NCBI RefSeq assembly: GCF_958450345.1
Contig: NC_088783.1
Coordinates: forward strand, 23,935,701-23,999,700
Direction of reading: 5' to 3'
DNA from: Calliphora vicina
Taxonomy: Eukaryota; Arthropoda; Insecta; Diptera; Calliphoridae
DNA: 64,000 bases
Shown: piece by piece, positions 21,926-33,799 of the stretch
How positions within the stretch are numbered: the stretch's first letter is position 1
How the letters are laid out: every line of letters begins with the position of its first letter
The notes under the pieces: generated by a model
Seen by the model: the letters and a program-made list of their open reading frames with translations, nothing else
Database searches by the model: none
What the model was told of the DNA's origin: nothing
Translations under genes and position numbers: made by a program

Positions 21926-23040
21926 CGAATATATTCTTTCGCGCAGTTAAAAGGGTTTTAGTGAATCTCAACATAAACAAGTTTCCTGGTCCTGATGGTA
22001 TACCAGCACTGGTCTTGAAGCAGTGTTCTTCGACGATAGCTCGTCCATTAGCTAACCTTTTCAGCGCTTTATACCGTTCCGGCAAATTTCCTGTATGTTG
22101 GAAGGTTGCTAATGTAACGCCAATTCCTAAAAAGGGAGATGCTAACAACCCTGAAAATTATAGCCCAATTGCAATTTGTTCTGCACTTTCCAAAGTTATG
22201 GAGGGTATGGTTAACTACCATTTTGTTAAGTATTTAGAGTCCAACTGGTGACTTGCTAGCCTTCCTATCTGAAAAATTGTGTCGTTCCACACACCGTTTT
22301 GGCGAAAGTAAAGTGGTAGCTCTAGATATTTCTAAGGCGTTCGATGGAGTGTGGCATGGTGTGCTTTTATCAAAACTTATTGCTTTTGGTAACTTCTCGA
22401 TTCTTCGATTCATATCGAGTCTCTATTTCTTATCTCTTTAAACGAAGTTCGACGTCTAGCTTCCAATCCTATCTACATTTCTGCAGATGACAGCCACATT
22501 TGCCATTAATATTCACTCTGTTATAGACCAAGCCTGTCGGGGATTGGGGCAACATATTTTTCAAGTGTCGAAAGAAGCTCGCAATAGCCTTGGAATAACT
22601 GCACTCCATCTGATCTCCATACTGTTTACACCACTTCTATCCGACCCAAAATGGAATACAACTCTTATGTGTTTTGCCGGTGCTTCGAAGTCTATTTTGG
22701 AGTTACTCGACCACGTAAAGGACAGGTCTATGGTGCATATCGGTGACAGTAATGTATACAGCTCTATTGACTCACTGGAACATCGTCACAATATGGGTTA
22801 TGATTCACTGTACACCCGATACTCTCTGAAATTAGGGAACTTGTTCTTGAAACCCTTAGTTGTTTACACAACATACGTTCTTCGGCAAGGGCTCTTTAAT
22901 TCTTTAGTCGTACTGTCCGTATGTGAAATAAGCTTCCTCCTGAAGTCTTTCCTGTCACTTTCAATATATGAAAATTCAAATCGAATTTCCACAAACAATC
23001 CTCGCTCCAACAACCTAATTTCCTAGTTCCAACACAATGC
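21926..23040 (+). pseudogene. Second LINE, reverse-transcriptase relic
   Basis: Plus-strand LINE with frameshifts and internal deletions. Blocks: NINKFPGPDGIPALVLK (from 21964), WKVANVTPIPKKGDANNP, NYSPIAICSALSKVMEG, VALDISKAFDGVWHGVLLSK (near 22318), then a gap where the active-site (Y/F)xDD box should be, and a C-terminal tail with EYNSHVW-like, LELLDHVKDRS, DSLEHRHNMGYDSLY and, in another frame, RTVRMWNKLPPEVFP-like residues (near 22900). This differs from the Jockey-type LINE next to it and looks closer to CR1/L2-type tails; the clade is uncertain. The missing central part and several stops make it dead. Confidence 0.8.
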
Positions 23041-23097
23041 ATTGCATGAGTGGGGGTCATCCTTTGAAAGTTGGTCCAAGAAAAAAACAAATACTTT

Positions 23098-23641
23098 TTA
23101 ACAGGTATAGGTACATGTGTCCGAGCGATGTCATAGTGGAATATGACAGTTTCATGTCTGGTCGCATATTCTGGGCGTTTTTCGAAAAACGCGTTGCAAC
23201 GCTTTCTTCATACGAATCATTTGCGTTCGATACAGGCTCCATCTGATGGTCAGATTTCCGCAGCTTATAATAAATAGGACCCATTTGTTCCCACCAAATA
23301 CCTTAGCATCATGGATATTTGACGTACGATCTCTTATGCATCGGGTTATCGTAATGAATCTATTTTTCAGTGCAAATAATGATTCTGTGCAAAAATGATT
23401 TTCTTTTATAGCGTTCAAGCAGACATACAAAATCGTCTTTCAAGGTCTCACAGATTCAATTCGTATGTTACCCAATTTTCCTACTTTTGGATGAATCCTG
23501 CTGTTTGCAAAAGTTTTGAAATAGCTGAAAGTTCTTGTTGAGTTTGACAACAATCTTCATGTAATGCCTCCAATTCTTGGTCTTCAAACATTTGGGCTGG
23601 CCTGGGCGATCTTTGTCTTCCGCGTCAAAATCACAAAATCA
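23098..23641 (-). pseudogene. mariner copy 3, main segment
   Basis: Minus-strand transposase remnant. It includes PIYYKLRKSD, the EESVATRFSKNAQNMRPDMK region and the KWIHYDNP-like region near 23340, then the N-terminal RSGDFD-type region near 23610-23640. It is heavily frameshifted. It ends directly against the right TIR of the composite element at 17569-23666. Confidence 0.75.
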
Positions 23642-23999
23642 TCAGTGTAAAATAAGGGCCCTCCTAATGTACATATTTCCATAAATATTTCTATATGTCA
23701 TATGAATGTAATAATGAAAAGCCAATATTCACTAACTTTATAGAGAAATGAGCAGCACTCATACCTACAAAACATACCTCTTCATTCATGCCAAAGCCTA
23801 ATTAGAAAATTATACATTTTAATAAAGACAATTATAAATGCAACAATCATAATAATAATAATGATAATAATAATAAAAACAAGTAAAAGTGCTATATTCG
23901 GCTATGCCGAATCTTATATACCCTTCACCTTTGTTGTGGATGCATTATTATTTTTTATAATTAGTATATATGTATGTACATTGCCCACTTTCAGCGTAC

Positions 24000-24370
24000 A
24001 GCATCCTAAATTTATCAAGAACACAAAAAACAACAACAACGCCAAACGAAACAAAACACCAAAAGAAAAAACAAAATACACAAGCCAATGAAACCAACAC
24101 ACATCCAAACATACGTTTAATTGTATAAAAAACAACAACGCCAAGAGAAACAAAACACAAAAGAAAAACAAAATACGCAACGCATGCACATCCAAACATA
24201 CGATTTGTTGCTTTTTTGTAAAAAAAACCAACACACAACCAAACAAACGTTTAGTTGTATAAAAAACAACAACAACGACAAAAGAAACAAAACATAAAAA
24301 AAAACAAAATACACAAAACTTGCACATACAAACATACAAACATACGTTTTGTTGTTTTTTTGTCAAAGCA
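24000..24370. repeat. Minisatellite, about three units of roughly 115 bp
   Basis: Three imperfect units, each with AAAAACAACAACGCC-like, GAAACAAAACAC, ACAAAATACRCAA, CACATCCAAACATACG and a GTTTAATTGTAT-like end. The units are A/C-rich on the plus strand with almost no G. The repeat lies inside the mini-me-like copy. Confidence 0.7.
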
Positions 24371-24552
24371 TGCAATACATTGTGTTTTTTGATGAAATTT
24401 TCAGAGGTTGTCTCGGATTTTTGCTCATATCTCCGTTATTTATGGACGGATTTTGCTGATTTTAAATAGCAAAATTCTCGAAAGTATGTCTGACAGAATT
24501 GTTGAAGATTTGGATCCCGGAGATATCTGGGGCCTTCAGAAAATTGATTTCA

Positions 24553-24553
<1 letters not shown>

Positions 24554-24638
<85 letters not shown>

Positions 24639-24639
24639 G
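24554..24639. repeat. (CAGA)n microsatellite, about 21 units
   Basis: Nearly perfect CAGA/GTCT repeat, interrupted by CGGA near 24594 and again at the end (GACGGAC). It is the expanded GTCY core of the surrounding element. Other copies carry only a few units (for example 33260-33272). Confidence 0.95.
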
Positions 24640-25099
24640 GACATGGCTTAATCGACTCCGCTATCTATAAGGATCCAGAATATATATACTTTATAGGGTC
24701 GGAAATGAAAAATGTAGAAATTACAAACGGAATGACAAACTTATATATACCCTTCTCACGAAGCTGAAGGGTATAAAAATTAAAATATTATGAGAGTGTA
24801 ATGTGCTTGCTACCGTTTGTCAGTTTATTAAATAAAATAAAATAGAAATATTTATTTGTTGTATTATAATTTATTCACATCTATGTCAGTGGAAACTCTG
24901 TGGCAAGTGTAATTATGTTTAAACGGAATGGTAGCTGTTGCAATAGGAAGTTGAGAAATTATAATTTCTTTAGTTTTATAATAGTTGTGTGAAGGTAGAA
25001 GTAGATTCGTAAATAATATTTGATTTAACATATCGAAATATTAGTCGTAGAACCAAAAAGTATATGTATGTATCAAAGTAAAGTATATAATATATTATA

Positions 25100-25620
25100 T
25101 TCAAAGACGATCTACCTATGTCCAAATTTCAGCTCATTCGGATCATACTTAGATTTTTGGAGATATTTTTAAAAAATGTGAGACCCGATATGGCGTGTAA
25201 TTTTGCTAATTAACCATAAAGGGATCTATTTACAATTTTTGTGTCTTTGGTGACCCCCAATGAAATTTTACGGCAAAAAATTTCGTGGAATATTTTAATC
25301 CTTAAATGTCCTTTTTGATATGTCTTTTTTCGATTTTCTCAAAAAAGAGGTCAAATTAACCCCTAAAGAGAGGAGATAGGGGGTTATGATCTTCCACAAA
25401 AATTATCCCCATAAAATTCCACAATATAACTCTGACAATCAGAATTCTCTCAGATATTAACTTACAACATTTTTTTCAGTTAGTATAATGCTACCTTCGA
25501 TCAAAAAATTAAAACTTTGACCCTCTGCAAAAAAAAAAATTCAGAGGACTATAAGTTTATTCTACAAAAATGATCTACTCAACATGCCCTTTCAGTTGCT
25601 GTTCTGTTCCGAAAATGCTG
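25100..25620 (+). repeat. Dispersed repeat, inverted partner at 39275-39610
   Basis: Blocks such as AATATTTTAATCCTTAAAT, CCCATAAAATTCCACAATAT, AACTCTGACAATCAGAATTC and GACTATAAGTTTATTCTACA recur in reverse complement and in order at 39275-39610. Similarity is high over about 330 bp. No TIRs or coding capacity were found. Confidence 0.7.
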
Positions 25621-25704
25621 TTGGACTGTGTAATTATTATAATTATAATTGATATATATGAAGTTACTCTTTTTACCAACTTTTGTGAGGATCGACTCTA
25701 TATA

Positions 25705-27115
25705 ATATCGAGCCCTTAGCGCCAAATTATCATAAGCGACAAAACACAAATTTTACAGGAGAAGGTTTTTTCGATTGTTTTGAAATTTATACATAGAATT
25801 AAAAATGTTATGATGCGATATAATATAATTTTGTTCAAGCTATTTGTCTATTTTTCAAAAATATTTATAACCTTTGACAATTAAAAATTCATGGAATACT
25901 TTATTGAAAAATATGACAAATATTGAATTTTTGCATAGATACAAATTTTTCGAATTGAAATGAAATTGTTGAATAGTTTTTAATGAAATTTCACAGTTAT
26001 GTAAAATTTTCTATTCAAAATGGAAAAAAAACGTATTTTAAAATTTATTATCATAAATCCCGCAATTCCCAAAAAAGTGTTGAAAAATCCCAAAAATGGA
26101 AATTTTTTGTTTTTTGGCTATAATATCCATAGAGTTATCGGAACCCTTTACAAAACAATTAAGAGCATATTGTGCCATCCAAAATCGGTTATTATATTTT
26201 GATATCGAATATGCGATTTGAGAATTTTGACCTAATGTTTAATTTTACATAAAAAATAGGTGTTTTTTTAATGGACAACGGTAACAAAAATTTTTAATTT
26301 TTTTTCAATTAAAATATTTTATGAAAACTTAGCTTTCAGAAAGTATAAATTCCTTATACATGCTCTTAGAAATTTTTTGTGATAACTTAAAAAGAAACAC
26401 AGTTCTTTTTTCCCAAAAAATAAGCGAAAAATCGGCTTTTTAAAATTTTGTAAATTCAAATGCATATAACTTTGGACGTAGTCATTATTTTTAAACAGTT
26501 CTTTTTTCTGTTTGACACATACATATGTTGTTAGTCCAATGAAGAAAAACTGGAGAAAATCGGAAAATATTTGGATACGCTGTTATCAAAAAACAGGAGC
26601 AGGTTGGGTAAAAATATTGAACATTTAATTTTCAAATACGAATATCTCCTAAGATATAATAGGTAATTGATAGCTACGACTAGGTCTTTTGTAGCGCTCG
26701 ATGAAAAGATTTTATATGTGTTATTTTTTTTTTTGAAATCGGAACACAAACGAAGAAATAGGATTGTTTTAAAAATGTAACATACCCGAGGTGTCCTACT
26801 TTGAGGACCCTTGGTTGCGCCCCTGGTGGGCCCATGAGGTCCACATTCAGAACTTAAACTTGACAGCACTTCTTCTTTGCTTTCATTAAGAAGTTACAGA
26901 TTTATTTCCTTCTTTTTTTTTATACCACTATGTGTCGCTTACGATAAAATTCGTTTACTGTAAAATGTAAACATTGACTTACGATAAAATCTTACCCCCA
27001 ATTTTGATATTCTGAGAACGCTAAAACATCAGTCGGTCCATAAAATTTTAATTTTTCAAATAAAAAAAATTTAGAAAATGTCGCTTACGATAATTTGGCG
27101 TTAAGGGCTCGATAT
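25705..27115. mobile_element. 1.4-kb TIR element ending ATATCGAGCCCTTA
   Basis: The left end ATATCGAGCCCTTAGCGCCA continues into AATTATCATAAGCGAC; the right end is its complement with few changes (GTCGCTTACGATAATTTGGC, then GTTAAGGGCTCGATAT). The TIR is therefore about 36 bp. CTTACGATAAAAT words repeat in the right subterminal part (26940-26995). The interior has no transposase but is shared with 32200-33790. The target duplication cannot be fixed because the flanks are AT-rich. Confidence 0.8.
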
Positions 27116-27116
27116 A

Positions 27117-27330
27117 TTTGGCATAGTCACTAATACTCTTTCGAGTTCGGGCAGTGTTATCTACCGGGTCAGTGAATTTTTGGTCATCCTTTAAAAGAGT
27201 CGGAATTGAGGAACTAGCATTATCCTTTACTCTTTTAACGAATGACCAAAAGCTTTCTTTGATGGAATAAAAGTTGTTGGTCTTTTGACGTCTCTCAGAC
27301 TACTTATTGCATCGTTTGTACTCTAATGAT
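27117..27330 (-). pseudogene. LINE fragment, region before the reverse transcriptase
   Basis: The minus strand reads SIKESFWSFVKRVKDN, then SSSIPTLLKDDQKF and RKSISDYAK, matching the linker between endonuclease and reverse transcriptase in many LINEs (FW.F.K..K....IP.L). It is only about 70 codons and abuts the TIR element at 25705-27115, so that element may have inserted in this LINE. Confidence 0.6.
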
Positions 27331-27599
27331 ACGTTTGTGAAGCGAATCTGAGAACATTATCATTAATGTACTAGTTCGTATGTCGTGAGGACGAAATCTC
27401 ATGTATTTGCTGGCTGCTTAGGAACAACCGAGTCTGGTAGGTTGTCTTAACTTTTCTGTCTCTCATTGGTTCGAATTGGCACAATTAGTGTTTACTAGTT
27501 TTTACTATTTTACTTGCATTGAATAGTGTGGATGATAGTGTATCGTACTATCAGCCTGAGGATTGCAAGTTCGATTCCTGTCAAAGACTCTTAGTGTTT

Positions 27600-28341
27600 C
27601 TGCGAAAGGTTTCGAAGTTTAGGTTTATTTAAAAATAAAATAATTATTTTTCAGTTTAGACTAAGCACTTTTTCCTTAGCTTAGAAACTACCTAATACCT
27701 CAACCAATATTTTTTCCCTTTAATAGAAATATAAAACAACACCAAAAATGAAAAAAAAAAACCAACAACATTTTAATTAAACATAAGCTTCTAATGTGTT
27801 GAGCATAAATTTATCAAATATACAAAACACAAACAAACTTACAATAAATGTCATTTGGGCGCACTCTGACATTAGAATGAATGAATTAATTAATTGCTTA
27901 ATACTTACGTGTACAACCCAAAATAAAAATACAAACCAAAATATATAGTTTTGGAAAGAATAAAGACTTTGACCAGAAAGACAGACAGCCAACCAACCGA
28001 CAAGTGGCTTTGAAAACAATAGAAAATGACAGCAACTATTAACATTCATTTTACAGCAACAACAAGAGCAGCAAAAACTATTTAAATACTAGTCGTATGT
28101 ACAAGTAGTATGACTAACCATTTAGTTATTACATTCCCCCCTTGGAAAACTTACTTAAACTACATTGTCTGTGTGTAGTAGAGAAGTTTAACAATAAATG
28201 TCCGGAAATAATCATACATTTGCACCTGTAAATTATTGTTTAGGTCAAATATCACAATCACTCTGTGCACGTTCTATGGGTTCACCAACAAGCTCAACTA
28301 TTTATCCCCTCTATTACAACTTTATTCACAATATTATCTAG
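27600..28341. other. No gene recognised
   Basis: AT-rich, with CAACAA-type runs near 28060. No TIRs or coding similarity seen. Confidence 0.4.
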
Positions 28342-29075
28342 CAGAGCTGTAAATGAATCATTAGTTTTTGAATTAATTCGCGAATTATTCATGCACTAAA
28401 TTAGCAATTATTTTCATACAAAAAAATGAATGGAATGAATTTTGAGTCAATTTAAATGAATTTGGTAAAAATTAATTGCAATTCGTTTGTAATTCAAATG
28501 AATTGCAATTCGTTTCTAATTCAAATGAATTGCAATTCGTTTCTAATTCAAATGAATTTGTCAAAGTGAATTGCAATTCAATTCCAACTCATTTGAATTC
28601 AATTGATTGAAATTTGAATTGATTTTGTAAGTAAATATACATTAAGAATCATTGTCGTTTTCTTATTCAACTAATATTTTATGTAAAAGACAGCAGGCAT
28701 TACATTCGTTTTGTCAACTAGTACAAAGGCAAAAAATTCTTAGATTTGAAATTCCCATGATATACTGGAATTGCCAGGTAGCGACAGAATAGAAATTGAA
28801 TTATTAGGCATCGGCGAAAATCGGGAAAATTTTGTTTATTTGCTAAAAGAAACTTATATTTTTTTTCATTCCTTGAATTCGATTGATTGCAACTGATTTA
28901 TGATTTCATTCATTTGAATTGCAATTCATTGTTTTAATTCATTTGAATGAATTCAATTCAAACGAATTTGGAATTGAATTGCAATTCACATTAACAAATT
29001 CATTTGAATTGTAAACGAATTTCAATTCATTTTACAGATTCACTTGAATTGAAAACGAATTGCAACTCACGTTTA

Positions 29076-30190
29076 TACCCTTCACCTTGAGTGGCAAGTA
29101 GAGTATCTAAAACCAAAACCGGTCAACAGGTTTTTTGATCTTTCTAAACTCCACCGGTTTCGGTTTTCTTTAACTTTTCGGTTTTTTGACAAACCCGTTT
29201 TTGTAAGACGGTTAACCGGTTTTAAGGAAATATATTTTCTAAAGCTCATTCAAACATATTTATGAAAAACTTTGATACCATTTTTAAAAATATTGATTTA
29301 TTTTATAGAAAATTGTAGCATTTGACAATATTTCGTAAAAGATATTAAATAATTGCATAAAGATTGAATTCAAAAATGCTAAATTTCCGAAGATTTAGTA
29401 CACAATTATTAACACATTTCCTATTAGCGTCCACAAATAAAAATAAATTTAAGGAGACATTTTTCATATTAAATAAAAATTTAATATAAACCGGTTATCC
29501 GTTTTTTTTTTTGAAGACACAAACCGAAACTGTTTAACCGGTTTTTTTAAAAGACAATAATTAAAACCGATTTTTTAAAAACACACTTTTTCGGTTAAAC
29601 CGGAAACCGGTTTTTTGGACACTCTAGTGGCAAGTTTGTCATTCCGATTGTAATTTATACATTTTTCATTTAGGACCCCAGAAAGTATATATATTCTGGA
29701 TCGTTATAGATAGCGAAGTCGATATAGCCACGTCCGTCTGTCTGTATATTGAAATCAACTTTCCGTAGCCCCCAAATAACTTACATACATGATTCATACA
29801 TCAATATATCAGAAATTCTTACGGATCGGTTGCTATTTAAAATCGACAAAACCGCCCCACAAATGGCTGAGATATAAGGAAAAAACCGGGACAACCTCGA
29901 TTTTTGGCCTATTATATAGTTGGACCTACAACAGGTGAAAGTCGGGAAAAATATTTTTTAACCCGATTTTTTTTTTCATCTAAAAATTTTTATTTTTTAA
30001 GTCGATTTTTTTTTTCATCAAAAAATTTTTTTTGCCATTTGGAAAAAAAAAAATAAAAAAAAATGTTGAAAAAAATTTAAAGAAAAAAAATTAAATTTTG
30101 TTTACATAAAAATATAAAATTTATTTTAAAGTATAATTTGGTGAAGGATATATAAGATTAGGCATAGCCGAATGTAGCTCTCTTACTTGT
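29076..30190 (+). mobile_element. mini-me-like retroposon, copy d
   Basis: Starts TTATACCCTTCACCTTGAGT and ends with TAGCTCTCTTACTTGTT. It has a TA core (AAAGTATATATATTCTGGAT), a short GTCY core (CGTCCGTCTGTCTG) and the shared CCCCCAAATAACTTACATAC block. It is split near its left end by the hAT at 29099-29626. Confidence 0.7.
29099..29626. mobile_element. hAT MITE, 528 bp, ACCGGTT-rich
   Basis: Ends TAGAGTATCTAAAACC and, on the complement, TAGAGTGTCCAAAAAACC. A perfect 8-bp duplication GTGGCAAG flanks it (29091-29098 and 29627-29634). Removing the insert restores the mini-me-like sequence. Many AAACCGGTT words lie in both arms. Non-coding. Confidence 0.9.
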
Positions 30191-30359
30191 TACAAATTAA
30201 TTTGAATTGGAAATGAATTGAAATTAATTTCTGCCTAATTCGTTTGAATTGATTAAAATTATATTCCATTCTTTTTTTTGTTGTGTAAAGAGTTTATCCA
30301 TAATTTAGCTAATTCGTAACAAATTAAAATCAAAAACGAATGATTCATTTACAGCTCTG

Positions 30360-31469
30360 ATACATAGATATGAATTTTGAATTGGTCTAGAGTTTAGTTT
30401 TAGTTTGGTTTAGTTTAATTTTTCTTTATTTTAGTTTACCCAACAGCATAGTCGTAATGTATTAAATTTAATACTGAAACATAGACATCTACAAAATACA
30501 TATACATACGTAATATTCATAGTTTTACCATAATAATATTTTTTGGTTAAATACACACAAACATTCTTCTTCCTCCATACAATTTCGATATTTAGATGTT
30601 AATGTGGGTTAGTAAGTATTAGTAAAATTTATGAGTTTGTAAATAAATAAATGTTTTCATTGGACAACATTTGGGCAGTAGGTTTTTACTTGGGCATAAT
30701 CGTTAATTAGTTCAAAAATATCTACATAAATAGACATTTATATATACATATATATGTAGTTGAGTGTCTGTCCATCTGTTCTATTACATACAAATATTTG
30801 CCCATCTGGGTATGTGAAAATTGTTTAAATGTTTATAGTTGTGCGAACAACTATAATATCAGCAGTAGCAAGTGTAAAGGAATAGAATGTATAATTTACA
30901 TAAATATACTTACATATTTACATTCTCCACAGTTCAGTCATATAAATTTCCTAATATTCTAGTTCATGTTGATGTAAAGTGTTCTTTTATTTGTTTAAAG
31001 GCCTAATGATAGTAAATTTTCTGTTTAAAACAGTAGTTTTAAGTATGCATGTAATATAATATTCAAATTCTTGTATTGAGATTTAAAATTTGAGGGTGTA
31101 GAAAGTTAATTGAAGAGTCCCTGGCCTCATATACAGAGTATAACATAGTAGTTCCGGTCCAGAAATATGACGTTTTGAATATTTTTTAAAAAATGAAAAT
31201 TTCTACAAGGTTGGCCCTTGAACTATTACGATTGTCGGTGCTCCCAAAGTCTAATACTGTTCTCTGTTATCTAAAAACCATGTACACAAATTTTCAGCAA
31301 AATCGGGTAACCTTTAGATATTGCATATTAGAGTGGGTCGATCCTCTTACGAAATACATTAAAAAAGGTTAAAACCCCCTACGATTAAAGATTAGTTGAT
31401 GAAGATTTCGGATTGTTTTTCTCCACGCCCCGATATTTCGTTCATGATGGCAAGAGCTTCTTCTTACCA
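30360..31469. other. No gene recognised
   Basis: AT-rich. GTTTAGTTTTAGTTTGG-type runs near 30392-30420 and TATATACATATATATG near 30740. Nothing coding is seen. Confidence 0.4.
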
Positions 31470-31939
31470 CACGCAGAGAAAAAATATAATTGTGCATGTT
31501 TATTGTAAACATTTTAATATTTTTGTAAGTTTTTTACCATAATAATAGTCACGGTAACTATTTATATGATTGTGGTAACCATAATATGGTTAAATTACGA
31601 TTCACATGTTTGTATCAACATATATTTATATGGTTACAGTAAACAAGTATATTTTTGTGACAATCATATTTATGATGAATCATTATATCATAATGATTAT
31701 GGCCGACGGCAACATAATATGGTAAGTCCTTCAATATAAAAATGGTTGTCACAAACATATACTTGTTTATTGTAACCATATATATAGTTGATAAAATCAT
31801 GTGAATCGTAAATTAATCATATTATGGTTACCACAATCATATAAATAGTTACTGTGACTATAATATTGTTAAAAAAAAACTTGTAAACATTTTAAAATGG
31901 TTACCATAAACATGCACAACTATATTTTTTTTCTGCGTG
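31470..31939. mobile_element. Foldback (long palindrome) element, copy 1
   Basis: 470 bp starting CACGCAGAGAAAAAATATAA, with the right end its complement (TTTTTTTTCTGCGTG). The two arms are complementary over most of their length, including GGTTAC/GTAACC words, so almost the whole element can fold into one hairpin. Two related copies are at 51377-51763 and 54460-54942. The flanking dinucleotides are CA on both sides. Non-coding. Confidence 0.88.
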
Positions 31940-32199
31940 CATTTAGATTTTTTTAATGCGACTTCAATATCTAGATTTAACGGTAATTTTCTGAAAGGGA
32001 CCCTGTATGGGGACTAAGGACAACTGGTGCTCGATTTTCGTCATCATTTACAGTATAATTTCAGAGTACTTGAAACTAATTTGTGCAAAATTTTCTCACT
32101 GCTCAAACAGTATTCCGGTGCGGACCGGTATAAAACAAAGCTTATCAACAGAGAGACAGATGGAATTAAAACATTTATAGAAGACTTTTTGCAAAAATA

Positions 32200-33790
32200 T
32201 TGAAATAAAAAATCTTAGCTAATTTTTTTTTCGAACATTTTTTTCGAAATTTTTTATTGAAAATTTAGAGACTTTTGATCAAAATCCCAAAGTGAAAAAT
32301 AAATTTGTGTATTGTTAATGACAATCCCACAATTTCCGAAAAACTTTTCAAATTTGGGATTTTTTTAGATTTTTTTATTAGCTCGGGGCTATGAAATCCC
32401 TTTGCACGATATTGAAGAACATATTGGGACATACAAAACAGGTCTTAATTTTTTGAAAGCATAAAAAAAACATAAAAAATAGGTCTACTTCGGATGGCTC
32501 TGGACCACGCAGTAATACGAATTTTGATATTATTTTGCTTTTATAATATTTCCTGAAATGTTATCTTTCAAAGAAATATAAATACATTATTTATCTTCAT
32601 CTTATTTTCTGTATAATTTATAACTTACTTTTTTCCAAAAAAAATTGCTTTTTATTTTTTTTAAGATTAAATGCACATAACTTTTGACTCAGTTGAGATT
32701 TTTAAACAGTTCTTTATTACGATTATTAATAAATTTGTTATTAATTAAAAACAAGTAAGAGAGCTACATTCGGTTGTGCCGAATCTTATATACCTTCACC
32801 AAATTATACTTTAAAATAAATTTGTTTAAATATTTTTAGGTAAACAAAATTAAATTTTTTTTTAATTGTTTTTCAAAATTTTTTTTAAAAAAAGTTTTTT
32901 ACAAATTTTTTTTAATTTTTTTTTTTTTGGAAAATAATTTATGAAAAAAAAATTCGGGTTAAAAAATATTTTTCCCGATTTTGACCCATTGTAGGTTCAA
33001 CTTATCTACATCGTTGCAATGGAATTTGAAATATCTATCATTAGATATCCATATTGTCTATATTAATGACTTAGTAATCCAGATATAGATCAAGAATAGG
33101 TCAAAAATCGAGGTTGTCCCGGTTTTTTGCTCATATCTCCGTTATTTAGGGACCGATTTTGCTGATTTTAAATAGCAAACTTCACGAAAGCATGTCTGAC
33201 AGAATTATTGAAGATTTGGATCCCGAAGATATTTGGGGTCTTCAGAAAATTGATTTCAACAGACAGACGGACATGGCTTAATCGACTGCACTATCTATAA
33301 GGATCCAGAATATATATACTTTATAGGGTCGGAAATGAAAAATGTAGAAATTACAAACGGAATGACAAACTTATATATACCCTTCTCACGAAGGTGAAGG
33401 GTATAAAAAGATATTTTTTTTTTAAATCCGTTATTAGCAAAAAATCAGACCAAGGTAGGTAAAAATATTAAATTTGACTTTTCAAATGCGAATAACTTGT
33501 TAACTATAAGAGATAATATATAGCTGAAGCAATGTTTTGTAGATCACGATTATTAGATTCCATATATATACAAATCTTTCAAATCGGCATAATTTTAAAT
33601 TTTTGATATACCCGAGGTGCACCACTTTGGAGCATTGTGGCTCGGTCAACCTTGGTGTTGTAAGCCCAAAATCAAAACTTAGACATACAACACCTCCTCT
33701 ATAGCCATGGGAAATTTTATTAAAATCGGTTTTAGAAGTTACAGATTTATTTCCATTTTTTTGCAGTTCCCCCACTGTGCATCGTTTATC
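32200..33790 (+). repeat. Second copy of the interior of the 25705-27115 element
   Basis: Shares ordered blocks with 25900-26920: AATCCCACAATTTCC-like, the TGCACATAACTTTTGACT region, TGGGTAAAAATATT-like, ATACCCGAGGTG, AGAAGTTACAGATTTATTTC and CCCCACTGTG-like. It is more diverged, lacks visible TIRs, and is split by the mini-me-like copy at 32748-33405. Confidence 0.6.
32748..33405 (-). mobile_element. mini-me-like retroposon, copy e
   Basis: Minus-strand copy from AAACAAGTAAGAGAGCTACA to the terminal CTTCTCACGAAGGTGAAGGG. It has both cores: a short GTCY tract (ACAGACAGACGGAC, 33259-33272) and TATATATACTTTATAGGGTC. Close to full length. It interrupts a repeat related to 25705-27115. Confidence 0.75.
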
Positions 33791-33799
33791 CAGTATAAA

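Larger units (their letters stand above)
17569..23666. mobile_element. Composite 6.1-kb nest bounded by TAGGGTGGCC-type TIRs
   Basis: The left end TAGGGTGGCCCTTATGATGC and the complement of the right end (TAGGAGGGCCCTTATTTTAC) are similar. The flanks carry a perfect 8-bp duplication, ATGTACAT at 17561-17568 and 23667-23674. This fits a hAT-type element whose interior later received a mariner, two LINEs and another hAT. The original element was probably only a few hundred bp. Alternatively the two ends belong to different copies and share ATGTACAT by chance, since the word is palindromic. Confidence 0.6.
23878..24774 (-). mobile_element. mini-me-like retroposon, copy c, with expanded internal repeats
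   Basis: Minus-strand copy running from AACAAGTAAAAGTGCTATAT, through TTCGGCTATGCCGAATCTTA, to the terminal ACCCTTCTCACGAAGC block. The usual A/T tract is replaced by a minisatellite (24000-24370), and the GTCY core is expanded to about 21 units (24554-24639). TATATATACTTTATAGGGTC is the TA core. It is almost full length and has the best-preserved ends of the set. Confidence 0.7.
28342..30359. mobile_element. hAT-like element, 2,018 bp, with GAATTGCAATTC arrays
   Basis: A perfect TIR of at least 21 bp begins CAGAGCTGTAAATGAATCAT at both ends. The subterminal regions carry many GAATTGCAATTCGTTT and AATTCAAATGAATT words (28440-28620 and 28860-29070). The flanks TTATCTAG and ATACATAG match at only 5 of 8 positions, so the duplication is unproven. 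No transposase is seen. A mini-me-like copy is nested at 29076-30190 and carries a further hAT. Confidence 0.8.

Noticed and set aside
23914..24375. Long minus-strand open frames rich in Phe, Cys and Val
   Set aside because: They are the translation of an A/C-rich minisatellite inside a mini-me-like element; the low-complexity composition explains the open frame.
24408..24767. A frame with repeated RQTD residues
   Set aside because: Produced by the CAGA microsatellite; the CAGA repeat is open in several frames on both strands.
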